From Betaproteobacteria bacterium (GTDB lineage: Bacteria > Pseudomonadota > Gammaproteobacteria > Burkholderiales > Rhodocyclaceae), in assembly GCA_016880375.1 (NCBI GenBank), contig JAEHDO010000109.1, forward strand, positions 1-6,086: a stretch of 6,086 bases of DNA, read 5' to 3'. Position 1 is the first letter of the stretch, and each line of letters begins with the position of its first letter. The notes below the pieces were generated by a model that was given only the letters and a program-made list of their open reading frames with translations, was not told the DNA's origin and made no database searches. Shown one piece after another: positions 1-6,086 of this stretch. Both the position numbers and the translations under genes were made by a program.

Positions 1-1274
1 GGCTCGGAGACGCCGCGCGTGATCAGGTCGTCGACCAGCACGCCGAGGTAGGCCTCGTCGCGGCCCGGGCACCACGGCGCCTCGCCCTTGGCGAACAGCG
101 CGGCATTGAGGCCGGCGAGCAGGCCCTGCGCGGCAGCTTCCTCGTAGCCGGTGGTGCCGTTGATCTGGCCGGCGAAAAACAGGCCGCGGATGGCCTTCGT
201 CTGCAGCGAGGACTGCAGGCCGCGCGGATCGAAGTAGTCGTACTCGATGGCGTAGCCGGGCCGCAGGATGTGGGCGTTCTCCAAGCCAGGAATGGAATGC
301 ACCAAAGCCAGCTGGATGTCGAAGGGCAGGCTCGTCGAGATGCCGTTCGGGTAGATCTCGTGCGTCGCCAGGCCTTCCGGCTCGAGGAAGATCTGGTGGC
401 TGGACTTGTCGGCGAAGCGGTGGATCTTGTCCTCGATGGAGGGACAGTAGCGAGGGCCCACTCCTTCGATGACGCCCGTAAACATGGGCGAGCGGTTCAG
501 CCCGCCGCGGATGATGTCGTGGGTGCGCTGGTTGGTGTGGGTGATCCAGCAGGGCAGCTGACGCGGATGCTGGGCGGCATCGCCGAGGAAGGAGAACACC
601 GGCGCCGGGTCGTCGCCCGGCTGCACGGACATCACCGAGAAGTCGATGCTGCGGCCGTCGAGGCGCGGCGGCGTGCCGGTCTTCAGGCGCCCGGCCGGCA
701 GCTTCAGTTCGCGCAGGCGCGCGGCCAGGCTCGCCGCGGGCGGATCGCCCATACGGCCGGCCTGGTAGTGATCGAGGCCGACATGGATGAGGCCGGCGAG
801 AAAGGTGCCGGCCGTCAGCACCACCGCCTCGGCCTCGAAGCGCAGGCCGAGCTGGGTGACGACGCCGGTGACGCGGTCGCCTGTCACGGTGAGGTCGTCG
901 GCGGCCTGCTGGAACAGGGTCAGGTTGGGCTGGTTCTCCAGCCGGCGGCGAATGGCCGCCTTGTACAGCACGCGGTCGGCCTGGGCGCGCGTGGCGCGCA
1001 CCGCCGGGCCCTTGCTGGAATTGAGGATGCGGAACTGGATGCCGGCCTCGTCGGTGGCGGCTGCCATGGCGCCGCCGAGGGCGTCGACTTCCTTGACCAG
1101 GTGCCCCTTGCCGATGCCGCCGATGGACGGGTTGCAGGACATCGCCCCCAGCGTCTCGAGGTTGTGCGTCAGCAGCAGCGTGCGGCTGCCGGCACGCGCC
1201 GCGGCGAGCGCCGCCTCGGTGCCGGCATGGCCGCCGCCGATAATGATGACGTCATAACGTGTGGGGAACAGCAT
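1..1274 (-). CDS. mnmG: MnmG (GidA), tRNA uridine-34 carboxymethylaminomethyl-modification enzyme, FAD-binding subunit; partial, C-terminus beyond the left edge
   Basis: With MnmE, this cytoplasmic flavoenzyme installs the (carboxymethyl)aminomethyl group on wobble uridine 34 of several tRNAs. The window holds 424 codons of a family usually about 630 residues long; the open frame runs off the left edge. Translated from ATG 1274, it starts [20 protein letters not shown], with the FAD-binding Rossmann motif GGGHAG at residues 13-18. The first family signature, [17 protein letters not shown], begins at residue 46 and carries Cys47. RYCPSIED carries Cys277; Cys47 and Cys277 are the two conserved functional cysteines, at the same numbers as in the E. 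coli protein. The second signature [16 protein letters not shown] lies at 369-384. The start is chosen because the N-terminus matches the family without extension. No good Shine-Dalgarno is visible upstream. The gene is tandem to the liv operon and separated from it by a terminator-like parS palindrome, so it probably has its own promoter. It appears intact as far as seen. Confidence 0.97.
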   Translation of the reverse strand, partial: MLFPTRYDVIIIGGGHAGTEAALAAARAGSRTLLLTHNLETLGAMSCNPSIGGIGKGHLVKEVDALGGAMAAATDEAGIQFRILNSSKGPAVRATRAQADRVLYKAAIRRRLENQPNLTLFQQAADDLTVTGDRVTGVVTQLGLRFEAEAVVLTAGTFLAGLIHVGLDHYQAGRMGDPPAASLAARLRELKLPAGRLKTGTPPRLDGRSIDFSVMSVQPGDDPAPVFSFLGDAAQHPRQLPCWITHTNQRTHDIIRGGLNRSPMFTGVIEGVGPRYCPSIEDKIHRFADKSSHQIFLEPEGLATHEIYPNGISTSLPFDIQLALVHSIPGLENAHILRPGYAIEYDYFDPRGLQSSLQTKAIRGLFFAGQINGTTGYEEAAAQGLLAGLNAALFAKGEAPWCPGRDEAYLGVLVDDLITRGVSE

Positions 1275-1301
1275 GATCGTTGATCGCCGCGAAGAGGCGC
1301 C

Positions 1302-1307
1302 ATCATA
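1302..1307 (-). promoter_or_regulatory. Candidate -10 box of a mnmG promoter
   Basis: On the minus strand the hexamer TATGAT, close to the sigma-70 TATAAT consensus, sits 27 bases before the mnmG ATG and just after the liv terminator. That is where a separate mnmG promoter would be expected. There is no convincing -35 box: the region 15-18 bases upstream is only the terminator T tract. This is a weak call based on one hexamer and on position. Confidence 0.3.
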
Positions 1308-1321
1308 CGCGAGGACAAGAC

Positions 1322-1363
1322 AAAAAAACAGGGAAATGTTTCACGTGAAACATTTCCCTGTTT
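1322..1363 (-). terminator. Intrinsic terminator of the liv operon, built from the parS palindrome
   Basis: Read on the minus strand, the livF stop codon is followed after about 20 bases by the 38-base perfect palindrome 1363-1326. It can fold into a stem of up to about 17 pairs with a tight ACGT loop. The stem runs directly into seven T residues (complement of the A run 1322-1328, the first three overlapping the stem foot). Stem plus U tract is the form of a Rho-independent terminator, placed correctly for the end of the livK-H-MG-F transcript and ahead of mnmG. The parS core has only moderate GC, but the flanking GGG/CCC strengthen the stem. In the plus direction the stem is followed by TTTAATTCTT, a poorer tract. 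Termination is inferred from form. Confidence 0.75.
1337..1352. promoter_or_regulatory. parS: parS centromere site (ParB binding site)
   Basis: The 16 bases TGTTTCACGTGAAACA match the widely conserved bacterial chromosomal parS consensus (TGTTNCACGTGAAACA) at every position. ParB dimers bind such sites, load as CTP-dependent clamps and spread, and act with ParA in origin segregation and SMC loading. The site lies between livF and mnmG. It is the centre of a larger perfect palindrome, 1326-1363, with 19-base arms (flanks AAACAGGGAAA and TTTCCCTGTTT). The mnmG neighbourhood supports the call, because mnmG is commonly next to rsmG-parA-parB close to the origin. The par genes themselves are outside the window. 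Confidence 0.93.
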
Positions 1364-1383
1364 AATTCTTATGTTACAGAAGC

Positions 1384-2121
1384 TTACTGTTTCTTTCCGC
1401 CCAATCCGAGGTAGGTTTCGACGACACGCGGATCATCCGCCAGCGCCCGGCTCTCGCCTTCGAGGGCGATGCTGCCGGTCTCGAGCACGTAGCCGTAATC
1501 GGCGATCTGCAGGGCGGCGCGGGCGTTCTGCTCGACGAGCAGGATGGCCACCCCGGTCTGCTTGAGCTCGGCAATGATGTGGAAGATCTCGCGCACGATG
1601 AGCGGGGCAAGGCCCAGGCTCGGCTCATCGAGCATGAGCAGCTTCGGCTTGGCCATCAGGGCGCGACCCACCGCCAGCATCTGCCGCTCGCCGCCAGACA
1701 GGGTGCCGGCCAGCTGGGCGCGGCGTTCACGCAGGCGCGGGAAGGTGCCGAAGACCTGGTCCATGGTCTTGCCCTGGTCGCGATCGCCGGCGCGATAGCG
1801 CATGAAGGCGCCTAGCAGAAGGTTGTCTTCGACACTCATCTCGCCGAACAGCTCGCGCTTCTCGGGCACGAGGGTCATGCCCATGGCGACGAGGTGCTCG
1901 ACTTCGATGTCGCGCTGCACTTCGCCCTGGAACGCGATCTCGCCCTTCGAGGGCAGCAGGCCCATGATGGCGGAAAGCAGGGTGGTCTTGCCGGCGCCGT
2001 TGGGGCCGATCACCGTGACGATTTTTCCCGCCTCCACCTTGAGGTTGATGTGATGCAGCGCCTCGACCTTGCCGTAGGAAACGCATAGCTCATTTACTTG
2101 CAGGATGGGGGTCGTCATCAC
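1384..2121 (-). CDS. livF: LivF-type ATP-binding protein of a branched-chain amino acid family ABC importer
   Basis: One of two cytoplasmic ATPase subunits that power the importer together with the LivG domain of the preceding gene. The 245-residue product is of normal length for LivF. Walker A GPNGAGKTT is at residues 39-47, the ABC signature LSGGERQ begins at 141, Walker B LLMLDE is at 161-166, and LLVEQN places Gln198 at the H-loop position. Gln there, instead of His, is usual in LivF and is not a defect. The segment LVPEKRELF (85-93) corresponds to the usual LivF LVPEGR-x-(I/V)F segment after the Q-loop region. The longest frame starts at GTG 2121, overlapping the TGA of livMG; the next codon, ATG 2118, is at least as likely, because the G-rich GGGG at 2129-2126 is spaced 7 bases from it. 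Last gene of the operon; the terminator/parS palindrome follows. Confidence 0.95.
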   Translation of the reverse strand: MMTTPILQVNELCVSYGKVEALHHINLKVEAGKIVTVIGPNGAGKTTLLSAIMGLLPSKGEIAFQGEVQRDIEVEHLVAMGMTLVPEKRELFGEMSVEDNLLLGAFMRYRAGDRDQGKTMDQVFGTFPRLRERRAQLAGTLSGGERQMLAVGRALMAKPKLLMLDEPSLGLAPLIVREIFHIIAELKQTGVAILLVEQNARAALQIADYGYVLETGSIALEGESRALADDPRVVETYLGLGGKKQ

Positions 2122-3881
2122 TCCACCCCGCCGAGATAGGCTTCCAGCACGATCGGGTCCTTCTGCACTTCCTCGGGCAGGCCCTCGGAAATCTTCTCGC
2201 CGAACTCCATCACAACGACGCGATCGGCCAGGCCCATGACGAAATCCATGTCATGTTCCACCAGCAGGATGCCCATGCCCTGGGCGCGCAGCTTGCGCAA
2301 CAGCTCCGCCAGCGCCTGCTTCTCCAGGTAGCGCAGACCGGCCGCCGGCTCGTCCAGCAGCAGCAGGCACGGGTCGACGCACAGCGCCCGTGCGATTTCC
2401 AGGATGCGCTGCTGGCCGAGCGGCAGGCTGCCGGCCTCGTCGAACAGATGCTCGCCCAGGCCGACGCGCTCCAGCTGGCGCCTGGCCTCGGAGAGCAGGC
2501 GCGCCTCCTCGGCGCGCTCCAGATGCAGAGAGGACGACAGCACGCCCTTGGCGCCGCGCAGGTGGGCGCCGATGGCGACGTTCTCCAGCACGCTCATGGT
2601 CGGCAGCAGGCGCACGTGCTGAAATGTACGGCCCATGCCGCGCCGCGCCATCTCGCGCGATACCAGCGTTTCGGTGCGCTCGCCGAGAAAACGGATCTCG
2701 CCGGAAGTCAGCGTGTCGACGCCGGAGATGCAGTTGAACATGGTGCTCTTGCCGGCGCCGTTGGGGCCGATCAGGGCCATCACCTCGCCTGCCTTCACGG
2801 TCAGGCTCATGTTGTCGTTGGCGACCAGGCCGCCGAACTGCTTGCGGGCGTCCTTGACTTCCAGCAACACCGTGCCGGCCGCCGGCATCTGCCGGCAGGG
2901 AAGCGGCTCGGTCTCCGCCACCGTACGCTGTTGCTTTGCCTTGACCGGCACCAGGCGCACCAGCCACGGCCACAGCCCATCGCGCGCGCGCTGCAGCACC
3001 AGGATCAGCATGATGCCGAAGAAGATCACCTCGAAATTGCCGCTCTGGCCGAAGATCTTCGGCAGGATATCCTGCAGCCACTGCTTGAGTATCGTCAGGA
3101 CGCCGGCACCGACCAGCGCCCCCCAGACATGCGCCGCGCCGCCCACCACCGCCATGAAGAGGTACTCGATGCCGATGTGCAGCCCGAAGGGCGTCGGGTT
3201 CACGAAGCGCTGCAGGTGGGCGTAAAGCCAGCCGGAGACGCAGGCGAAGAGCGCGGCGATGAGGAAGATGATGGTCTTGGTACGGGCGGTGTCGACGCCC
3301 ATGCTTTCGGCCATCAGGCCACCGCCCTTGAGGGCGCGGATGGCGCGCCCCTCGCGCGAATCGAGCAGGTTTTGCGTCGCCAGCACGGCGCCGAGCAACA
3401 CCACCCAGATGAGGTAGTAGAACTCGCGGCCGGTGCTCAATTTCAGGCCAAAGAACTCAAGCACCGGAATGCCGGTGAGTCCGGTATGGCCGCCAAGAAA
3501 CTCGAGGTTGCCGAAAAGGAAATACAGGCTGATGCCCCAGGCAATGGTGCCCAGCGGCAGATAGTGGCCCGACAGCCGCAAGGTGAGGAATCCCAGCACC
3601 AGCGCCACCGCAGCGGTTACGCCCAATCCCGCCAGCAGGCCAAGCCAGGGCGAAAGTTCGTGGGCGGTGGTGAGATAGCCCGTGGCGTAGGCACCCAGGC
3701 CGACAAAGGCCGCCTGGCCGAAGGACGTCAGGCCGCCCACGCCGGTCAGCAGCACCAGGCCGAGAGCGACGATGGAATACAGCCCGATGTAGTTGAGCAG
3801 CGTGATGTAGAACTCCGGCAACAACTGCGGTCCCAACGCCAGTACGGCCAGGAACACCAGAAGGGGAATGCGTTGCTTCAT
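2118..3881 (-). CDS. livMG: Fused LivM permease / LivG ATPase of a branched-chain amino acid family ABC importer
   Basis: A single 587-residue protein joining the second inner-membrane permease domain to its ATPase. Residues 1 to about 312 are LivM-like: many hydrophobic segments, the conserved [17 protein letters not shown] (49-65), and a cytoplasmic coupling loop near [19 protein letters not shown] (182-200). A polar linker (about 313-336) follows. Residues about 338-587 are LivG-like: Walker [10 protein letters not shown] (372-380), Q-loop Gln421 in RTFQHVR, signature LPLGQQR (486-492; LivG proteins normally have an x-x-GQQR form here), Walker B LLLLDE (506-511), H-loop His543 in LLVEHDMDF, and the LivG tail [15 protein letters not shown]. 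All ATPase motifs are present, so it should be active. The frame is unbroken across the linker. Its ATG overlaps the livH stop as ATGA. Such fusions exist in other proteobacteria; E. coli has separate livM and livG. Confidence 0.95.
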   Translation of the reverse strand: MKQRIPLLVFLAVLALGPQLLPEFYITLLNYIGLYSIVALGLVLLTGVGGLTSFGQAAFVGLGAYATGYLTTAHELSPWLGLLAGLGVTAAVALVLGFLTLRLSGHYLPLGTIAWGISLYFLFGNLEFLGGHTGLTGIPVLEFFGLKLSTGREFYYLIWVVLLGAVLATQNLLDSREGRAIRALKGGGLMAESMGVDTARTKTIIFLIAALFACVSGWLYAHLQRFVNPTPFGLHIGIEYLFMAVVGGAAHVWGALVGAGVLTILKQWLQDILPKIFGQSGNFEVIFFGIMLILVLQRARDGLWPWLVRLVPVKAKQQRTVAETEPLPCRQMPAAGTVLLEVKDARKQFGGLVANDNMSLTVKAGEVMALIGPNGAGKSTMFNCISGVDTLTSGEIRFLGERTETLVSREMARRGMGRTFQHVRLLPTMSVLENVAIGAHLRGAKGVLSSSLHLERAEEARLLSEARRQLERVGLGEHLFDEAGSLPLGQQRILEIARALCVDPCLLLLDEPAAGLRYLEKQALAELLRKLRAQGMGILLVEHDMDFVMGLADRVVVMEFGEKISEGLPEEVQKDPIVLEAYLGGVE

Positions 3882-4915
3882 TCCTCTTCCTCCACGTGAT
3901 GCGAGGTCAGCGAACGCCAGACGAGGACCGGGATGATCAGGGTGAAGACAATGACTTCCTTGAAGGCGCTGGCCCAGAAGGAGGAGAAGGCTTCGAGCAG
4001 GCCCACCAGGATGGCGCCGGCAGCGGCCAGCGGGTAGCTCACCAGTCCGGCGATGATGGCGGCGACGAAGCCCTTCAGGCCTACGAGGAAGCCGGTGTCA
4101 TAGTACACCGTGGTGATGGGCGCAATGAGGATGCCCGAGAGCGCCCCGATGCCCGCCGCCAGGGTGAAAGAGAGCTTGCCCGCCATGGTGGTGGAGATGC
4201 CCATCAAACGGGCACCAACACGATTGATGGCGGTGGCGCGCAATGCCTTGCCGTAGAGCGTACGGCCGAAGAACAGGTAGAGGCCGACAATCAGCACGAC
4301 GCTTGCGCCGAGCACCCACAGCGTCTGGCCGTTTACCGTGAGCATGCCGAGGTTGAACTGCGCCTCGGAAAAGGGCGTGGTGCGTGAGCCTTCGGCGCCG
4401 AAGAACAGCAGGCCCAGGCCGACCAGGGTGAGGTGCACGGCGACCGAGACGATGAGCAGCACCAGCACCGAGGCCTCCGCCAGCGGCTGGTAAGCAAGGC
4501 GATAGATCAACGGGCCGAGCGGAATGACGATCGCCAGGGCGAGGGTCACCTGGGCCCACAACGGCAGCCTGCCCGGTTCCAGCCAGAGCACGAGGCCGGC
4601 AATCGCCGCCGGCAGGGCAAGATCCCACAGGGCAATGCGCTTCAGCCGCCCCATGCTGCCGGCGCGCAACGCCATGACCGTGTCGATGAGCGCAACCAGC
4701 GCGCCGGCGCCCAGCAGGAGCCAGAGCGTGCCCGGCGTCTTGCCGGCCTGGAAGGCCGCCAGAGTGAGCGCCCCATAGGCAACGAACTCGCCCTGGGGGA
4801 TGAAGATGACCCGGGTGACGGCAAAAACCAGCACCAGCGCCAAGGCCAGCAGCGCATAGATGGCGCCGTTTACAATGCCGTCCTGGCCCAGCAGCAAGGC
4901 GATTTGAAGATCCAT
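3878..4915 (-). CDS. livH: LivH-type permease of a branched-chain amino acid family ABC importer, enlarged form
   Basis: Inner-membrane permease that pairs with the LivM domain to form the translocation path. The 345-residue product is very hydrophobic. It opens with the LivH-like [26 protein letters not shown] (39-44) stands where most LivH proteins have [14 protein letters not shown] is at 138-145, the coupling loop [15 protein letters not shown] is at 226-240, and the late motif [13 protein letters not shown] is at 279-291. It is about 35-40 residues longer than E. coli LivH (308). The extra length lies mainly between about 55 and 135, where two or three added hydrophobic stretches can be seen. 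It ends in an acidic tail, HHVEEEE, that also encodes the livMG ribosome binding site. The start is ATG 4915; the leader is A/T-rich with no clear Shine-Dalgarno, and a terminator-like hairpin ends 19 bases upstream. Identity as LivH is firm; substrate is unknown. Confidence 0.93.
   Translation of the reverse strand: MDLQIALLLGQDGIVNGAIYALLALALVLVFAVTRVIFIPQGEFVAYGALTLAAFQAGKTPGTLWLLLGAGALVALIDTVMALRAGSMGRLKRIALWDLALPAAIAGLVLWLEPGRLPLWAQVTLALAIVIPLGPLIYRLAYQPLAEASVLVLLIVSVAVHLTLVGLGLLFFGAEGSRTTPFSEAQFNLGMLTVNGQTLWVLGASVVLIVGLYLFFGRTLYGKALRATAINRVGARLMGISTTMAGKLSFTLAAGIGALSGILIAPITTVYYDTGFLVGLKGFVAAIIAGLVSYPLAAAGAILVGLLEAFSSFWASAFKEVIVFTLIIPVLVWRSLTSHHVEEEE
3889..3893 (-). promoter_or_regulatory. 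Ribosome binding site of livMG inside the end of livH
   Basis: On the minus strand GGAGG ends 7 bases before the livMG ATG at 3881, a near-ideal Shine-Dalgarno. It lies within the last codons of livH, in the purine-rich run that encodes the acidic end Val-Glu-Glu-Glu-Glu. With the 4-base ATGA overlap, this supports start 3881 and translational coupling of the two membrane subunits. Confidence 0.8.
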
Positions 4916-4933
4916 TTTTTCGACTTTTAAAGT

Positions 4934-4986
4934 AAAAAAGGGCGCCGCGAGAGCAGTGATTGTACGTCACTGCCCTGCGCGCGCCC
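4934..4986 (-). terminator. Internal terminator/attenuator between the binding-protein gene and livH
   Basis: Minus-strand RNA from 4986 to 4940 can form a long hairpin. Pairs are 4981-4986 with 4940-4945 (GGGCGC/GCGCCC), 4978-4980 with 4947-4949, 4975-4976 with 4950-4951, and 4967-4973 with 4953-4959 (GCAGTGA/TCACTGC). There are a few bulges and a 7-base loop at 4960-4966. The stem is followed at once by TTTTTT (complement of 4934-4939). This is a typical Rho-independent terminator layout. It is inside the operon, so partial readthrough into livH is expected, leaving most transcripts covering only the binding protein. The role is inferred. Confidence 0.75.
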
Positions 4987-5008
4987 TCTCCCGGCTTGCC
5001 CGTTTTTT

Positions 5009-5030
5009 CCGGCGCGCTCATGCGCGCCGG
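5009..5030. repeat. Perfect GC-rich inverted repeat in the livK-livH spacer
   Basis: Nine-base arms CCGGCGCGC and GCGCGCCGG flank the 4-base loop TCAT (ATGA on the minus strand). It is followed on the minus strand by AAAAAA, not by a U tract, so by itself it is not an intrinsic terminator. It lies just after the binding-protein gene, and a very stable hairpin there would be expected to protect the 3' end of that mRNA from exonucleases. That role is inference. Confidence 0.7.
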
Positions 5031-5033
5031 ACG

Positions 5034-5049
5034 CCGTCCCTGAGGACGG
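5034..5049. repeat. Short perfect inverted repeat directly after the binding-protein stop codon
   Basis: Six-base arms CCGTCC and GGACGG flank a 4-base loop (CTGA on the plus strand, TCAG on the minus). It starts 9 bases after the livK stop and 3 bases before the larger hairpin at 5009-5030. The two could stack as a tandem 3'-end structure on the livK message. Confidence 0.55.
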
Positions 5050-5058
5050 ACTAATCAA

Positions 5059-6086
5059 TCACTTTTGCAGCACCCACTTGCCACCTTCGATCTTGACCAT
5101 CACGCGCGAGCGCTGGTCGAAACCGAGATGGTCTGTCTTGGTCATGTTGAACACGCCATGCGCGGCATACAGCTCCTTGGTGCCTTCGAGTGCATCACGC
5201 AGCGCGGCGCGGAATTCCTTGCTGCCCGGCTTGCCCTTCTTCAGTGCGGCAGGAACGGCATTGGCAAGCAGCAGGCCGGCATCCCAGGCGTGTGCGCCGA
5301 AAGTCGACACGCTACCGGGTCCGTGCGCGCCTTCGTACTTCTTGATGTAATCGAGCGCCGTCTTCTTGACAGGGTTCGAATCGGGCAGTTGCGCAGCCAC
5401 CAGCACCGGGCCGGCTGGCAAAAGGGTGCCCTCGCAGTCCTTGCCGCAGACGCGCAGGAAATCGTTGTTGGCGACGCCATGCGTCTGGTAGATCCTGCCC
5501 TTGTAGCCCTTCTCCTTCAGGGCCTTCTGCGGGAGCGCGGCCGGCGTGCCGGAACCGGCGATAAGAATCGCGTCGGGATTGGTCGACATGATCTTGAGGA
5601 TTTGCCCCGTTACCGAGGTGTCGGCGCGGTTGTAGCGCTCGCTGGCGACCATCTTGATCTTGCGTACTTCGGCGATCTTGCTGAATTCCTGCCACCAGCC
5701 CTCGCCATAAGCGTCGGAGAAGCCGATGAAGGCCACTGTCTTCACGCCGCTGTTGCTCATGTGCTCGGTGATGGCGGTCGACATCTGCACGTCATTCTGC
5801 GGCGTCTTGAAGACCCAGCGGCGCTTGGCGTCCACCGGATCGACGATGCGTGCGGAAGCGGCCATCGAGATCATCGGTGTCTCGGCTTCTGCCGCGATGT
5901 CGACCATCGCCAGGGAGTTCGGCGTGATGGTCGAGCCGATGATGACGTCCACCTTGTCCTCGGTGAGCAGCTTGCGGGTGTTCTTGACGGCCGTCGTGGT
6001 GTCGGAGGCATCGTCGAGAACGATGTACTTGACCTTCTCTCCGGCGATAGTGGTCGGCATCAGGGCAAAGGTGTTCTTCTCGGGAA
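5059..6086 (-). CDS. livK: Periplasmic substrate-binding protein of a branched-chain amino acid family ABC importer (LivK/LivJ-like); partial, N-terminus beyond the right edge
   Basis: The binding protein captures substrate in the periplasm and delivers it to LivH/LivM. The window holds the last 341 complete codons and the stop. The frame stays open through the right edge; ATG 6060 is internal, because the upstream codons PEKNTFAL continue the family sequence. Family members are usually about 370-400 residues, so roughly 40-50 residues, including the signal peptide, are missing. The fold is a type I periplasmic binding protein: VKYIVLDDASDTTTAVKNTRKL, VDVIIGSTITPNSLAM and TPMISMAAS are typical of the first lobe, and VKTVAFIGFSDAYGEGW of the second. 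VCGKDCEG has two cysteines four residues apart (codons 5446-5448 and 5434-5436) that could form a periplasmic disulfide. Ligand cannot be told: leucine-type amino acids, amides and aromatic acids are all bound by this family. The operon promoter is outside the window. Confidence 0.92.
   Translation of the reverse strand, partial: PEKNTFALMPTTIAGEKVKYIVLDDASDTTTAVKNTRKLLTEDKVDVIIGSTITPNSLAMVDIAAEAETPMISMAASARIVDPVDAKRRWVFKTPQNDVQMSTAITEHMSNSGVKTVAFIGFSDAYGEGWWQEFSKIAEVRKIKMVASERYNRADTSVTGQILKIMSTNPDAILIAGSGTPAALPQKALKEKGYKGRIYQTHGVANNDFLRVCGKDCEGTLLPAGPVLVAAQLPDSNPVKKTALDYIKKYEGAHGPGSVSTFGAHAWDAGLLLANAVPAALKKGKPGSKEFRAALRDALEGTKELYAAHGVFNMTKTDHLGFDQRSRVMVKIEGGKWVLQK

Noticed and set aside
270..1283. 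A 337-codon plus-strand open frame antisense to mnmG
   Set aside because: Same reason: the minus frame has unmistakable MnmG motifs, while the plus frame is Ala/Gly/Arg-rich without recognisable domains.
2613..2618. CACGTG inside livMG as a parS-like site
   Set aside because: The flanks do not match the parS consensus on either side.
2886..2888. Internal ATG (Met332 of LivMG) as a separate LivG start
   Set aside because: It lies just before the ATPase domain, but there is no Shine-Dalgarno before it and the upstream frame is open and clearly LivM.
3893..3898. CACGTG as a second parS half-site
   Set aside because: Only the central hexamer matches; the flanking TGTTT and AAACA are absent. 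It is inside the end of livH.
2253..3899. A 548-codon open frame on the plus strand antisense to livMG
   Set aside because: The minus strand shows complete LivM and LivG motifs here. The plus frame is low-complexity (rich in Gln, Ala, His, Arg and Asp), as expected from the antisense of GC-rich coding DNA.
4098..5021. A minus-strand 307-codon frame overlapping livH and the spacer
   Set aside because: It is out of frame with livH, rich in Arg, Gly, His and Pro, and has no membrane segments or family motifs.
5009..5030. Hairpin as the operon's intrinsic terminator
   Set aside because: It is followed by an A tract on the minus strand and by mixed sequence on the plus strand, so a U tract is missing in both directions.
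1..6086. A novel defence, mobile or biosynthetic system
   Set aside because: All coding space is taken by well-known families (an ABC importer and MnmG). No transposase, integrase, CRISPR repeat, tRNA or unexplained gene was seen.

Overview
The window is a GC-rich stretch of bacterial chromosome in which every supported gene lies on the minus strand. Gene order, the LivM-LivG fusion and the sequence style suggest a betaproteobacterium, perhaps Rhodocyclales or a relative. That placement is an inference from family resemblance and was not tested. It holds, in transcription order (right to left): the 3' part of a periplasmic type I substrate-binding protein gene (livK/livJ-like, 5059-6086, running off the right edge); a 143-base spacer rich in hairpins; livH permease (3878-4915); a fused livM-livG permease/ATPase gene (2118-3881); livF ATPase (1384-2121); a short spacer with a perfect parS site; and the 5' two thirds of mnmG/gidA (1-1274, running off the left edge).

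The four right-hand genes form one complete HAAT-family (branched-chain amino acid type) ABC importer: binding protein, two permease domains and two ATPase domains. The livH, livMG and livF genes overlap by a few bases at each junction, which indicates translational coupling. Between the binding-protein gene and livH are two stable hairpins and then a long GC-rich stem followed by six U residues. This looks like an internal terminator or attenuator that would keep the binding protein in excess over the membrane parts. The true substrate (branched-chain amino acids, amides or aromatic acids) cannot be read from the sequence.

The most striking element is at 1326-1363: a perfect 38-bp palindrome whose core is exactly the 16-bp parS sequence TGTTTCACGTGAAACA. 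On the minus strand it is followed by a U tract, so it also looks like the intrinsic terminator of the liv operon. With mnmG next to it, this places the window in the origin-proximal, ParB-bound region of the chromosome. mnmG is commonly followed by rsmG, parA and parB, which would lie beyond the left edge.

I found no mobile element, CRISPR array, RNA gene or unknown multi-gene system. No stretch above 300 bases lacks a gene. The points of interest are the parS/terminator element, the livMG fusion, the enlarged LivH and the structured livK-livH spacer.
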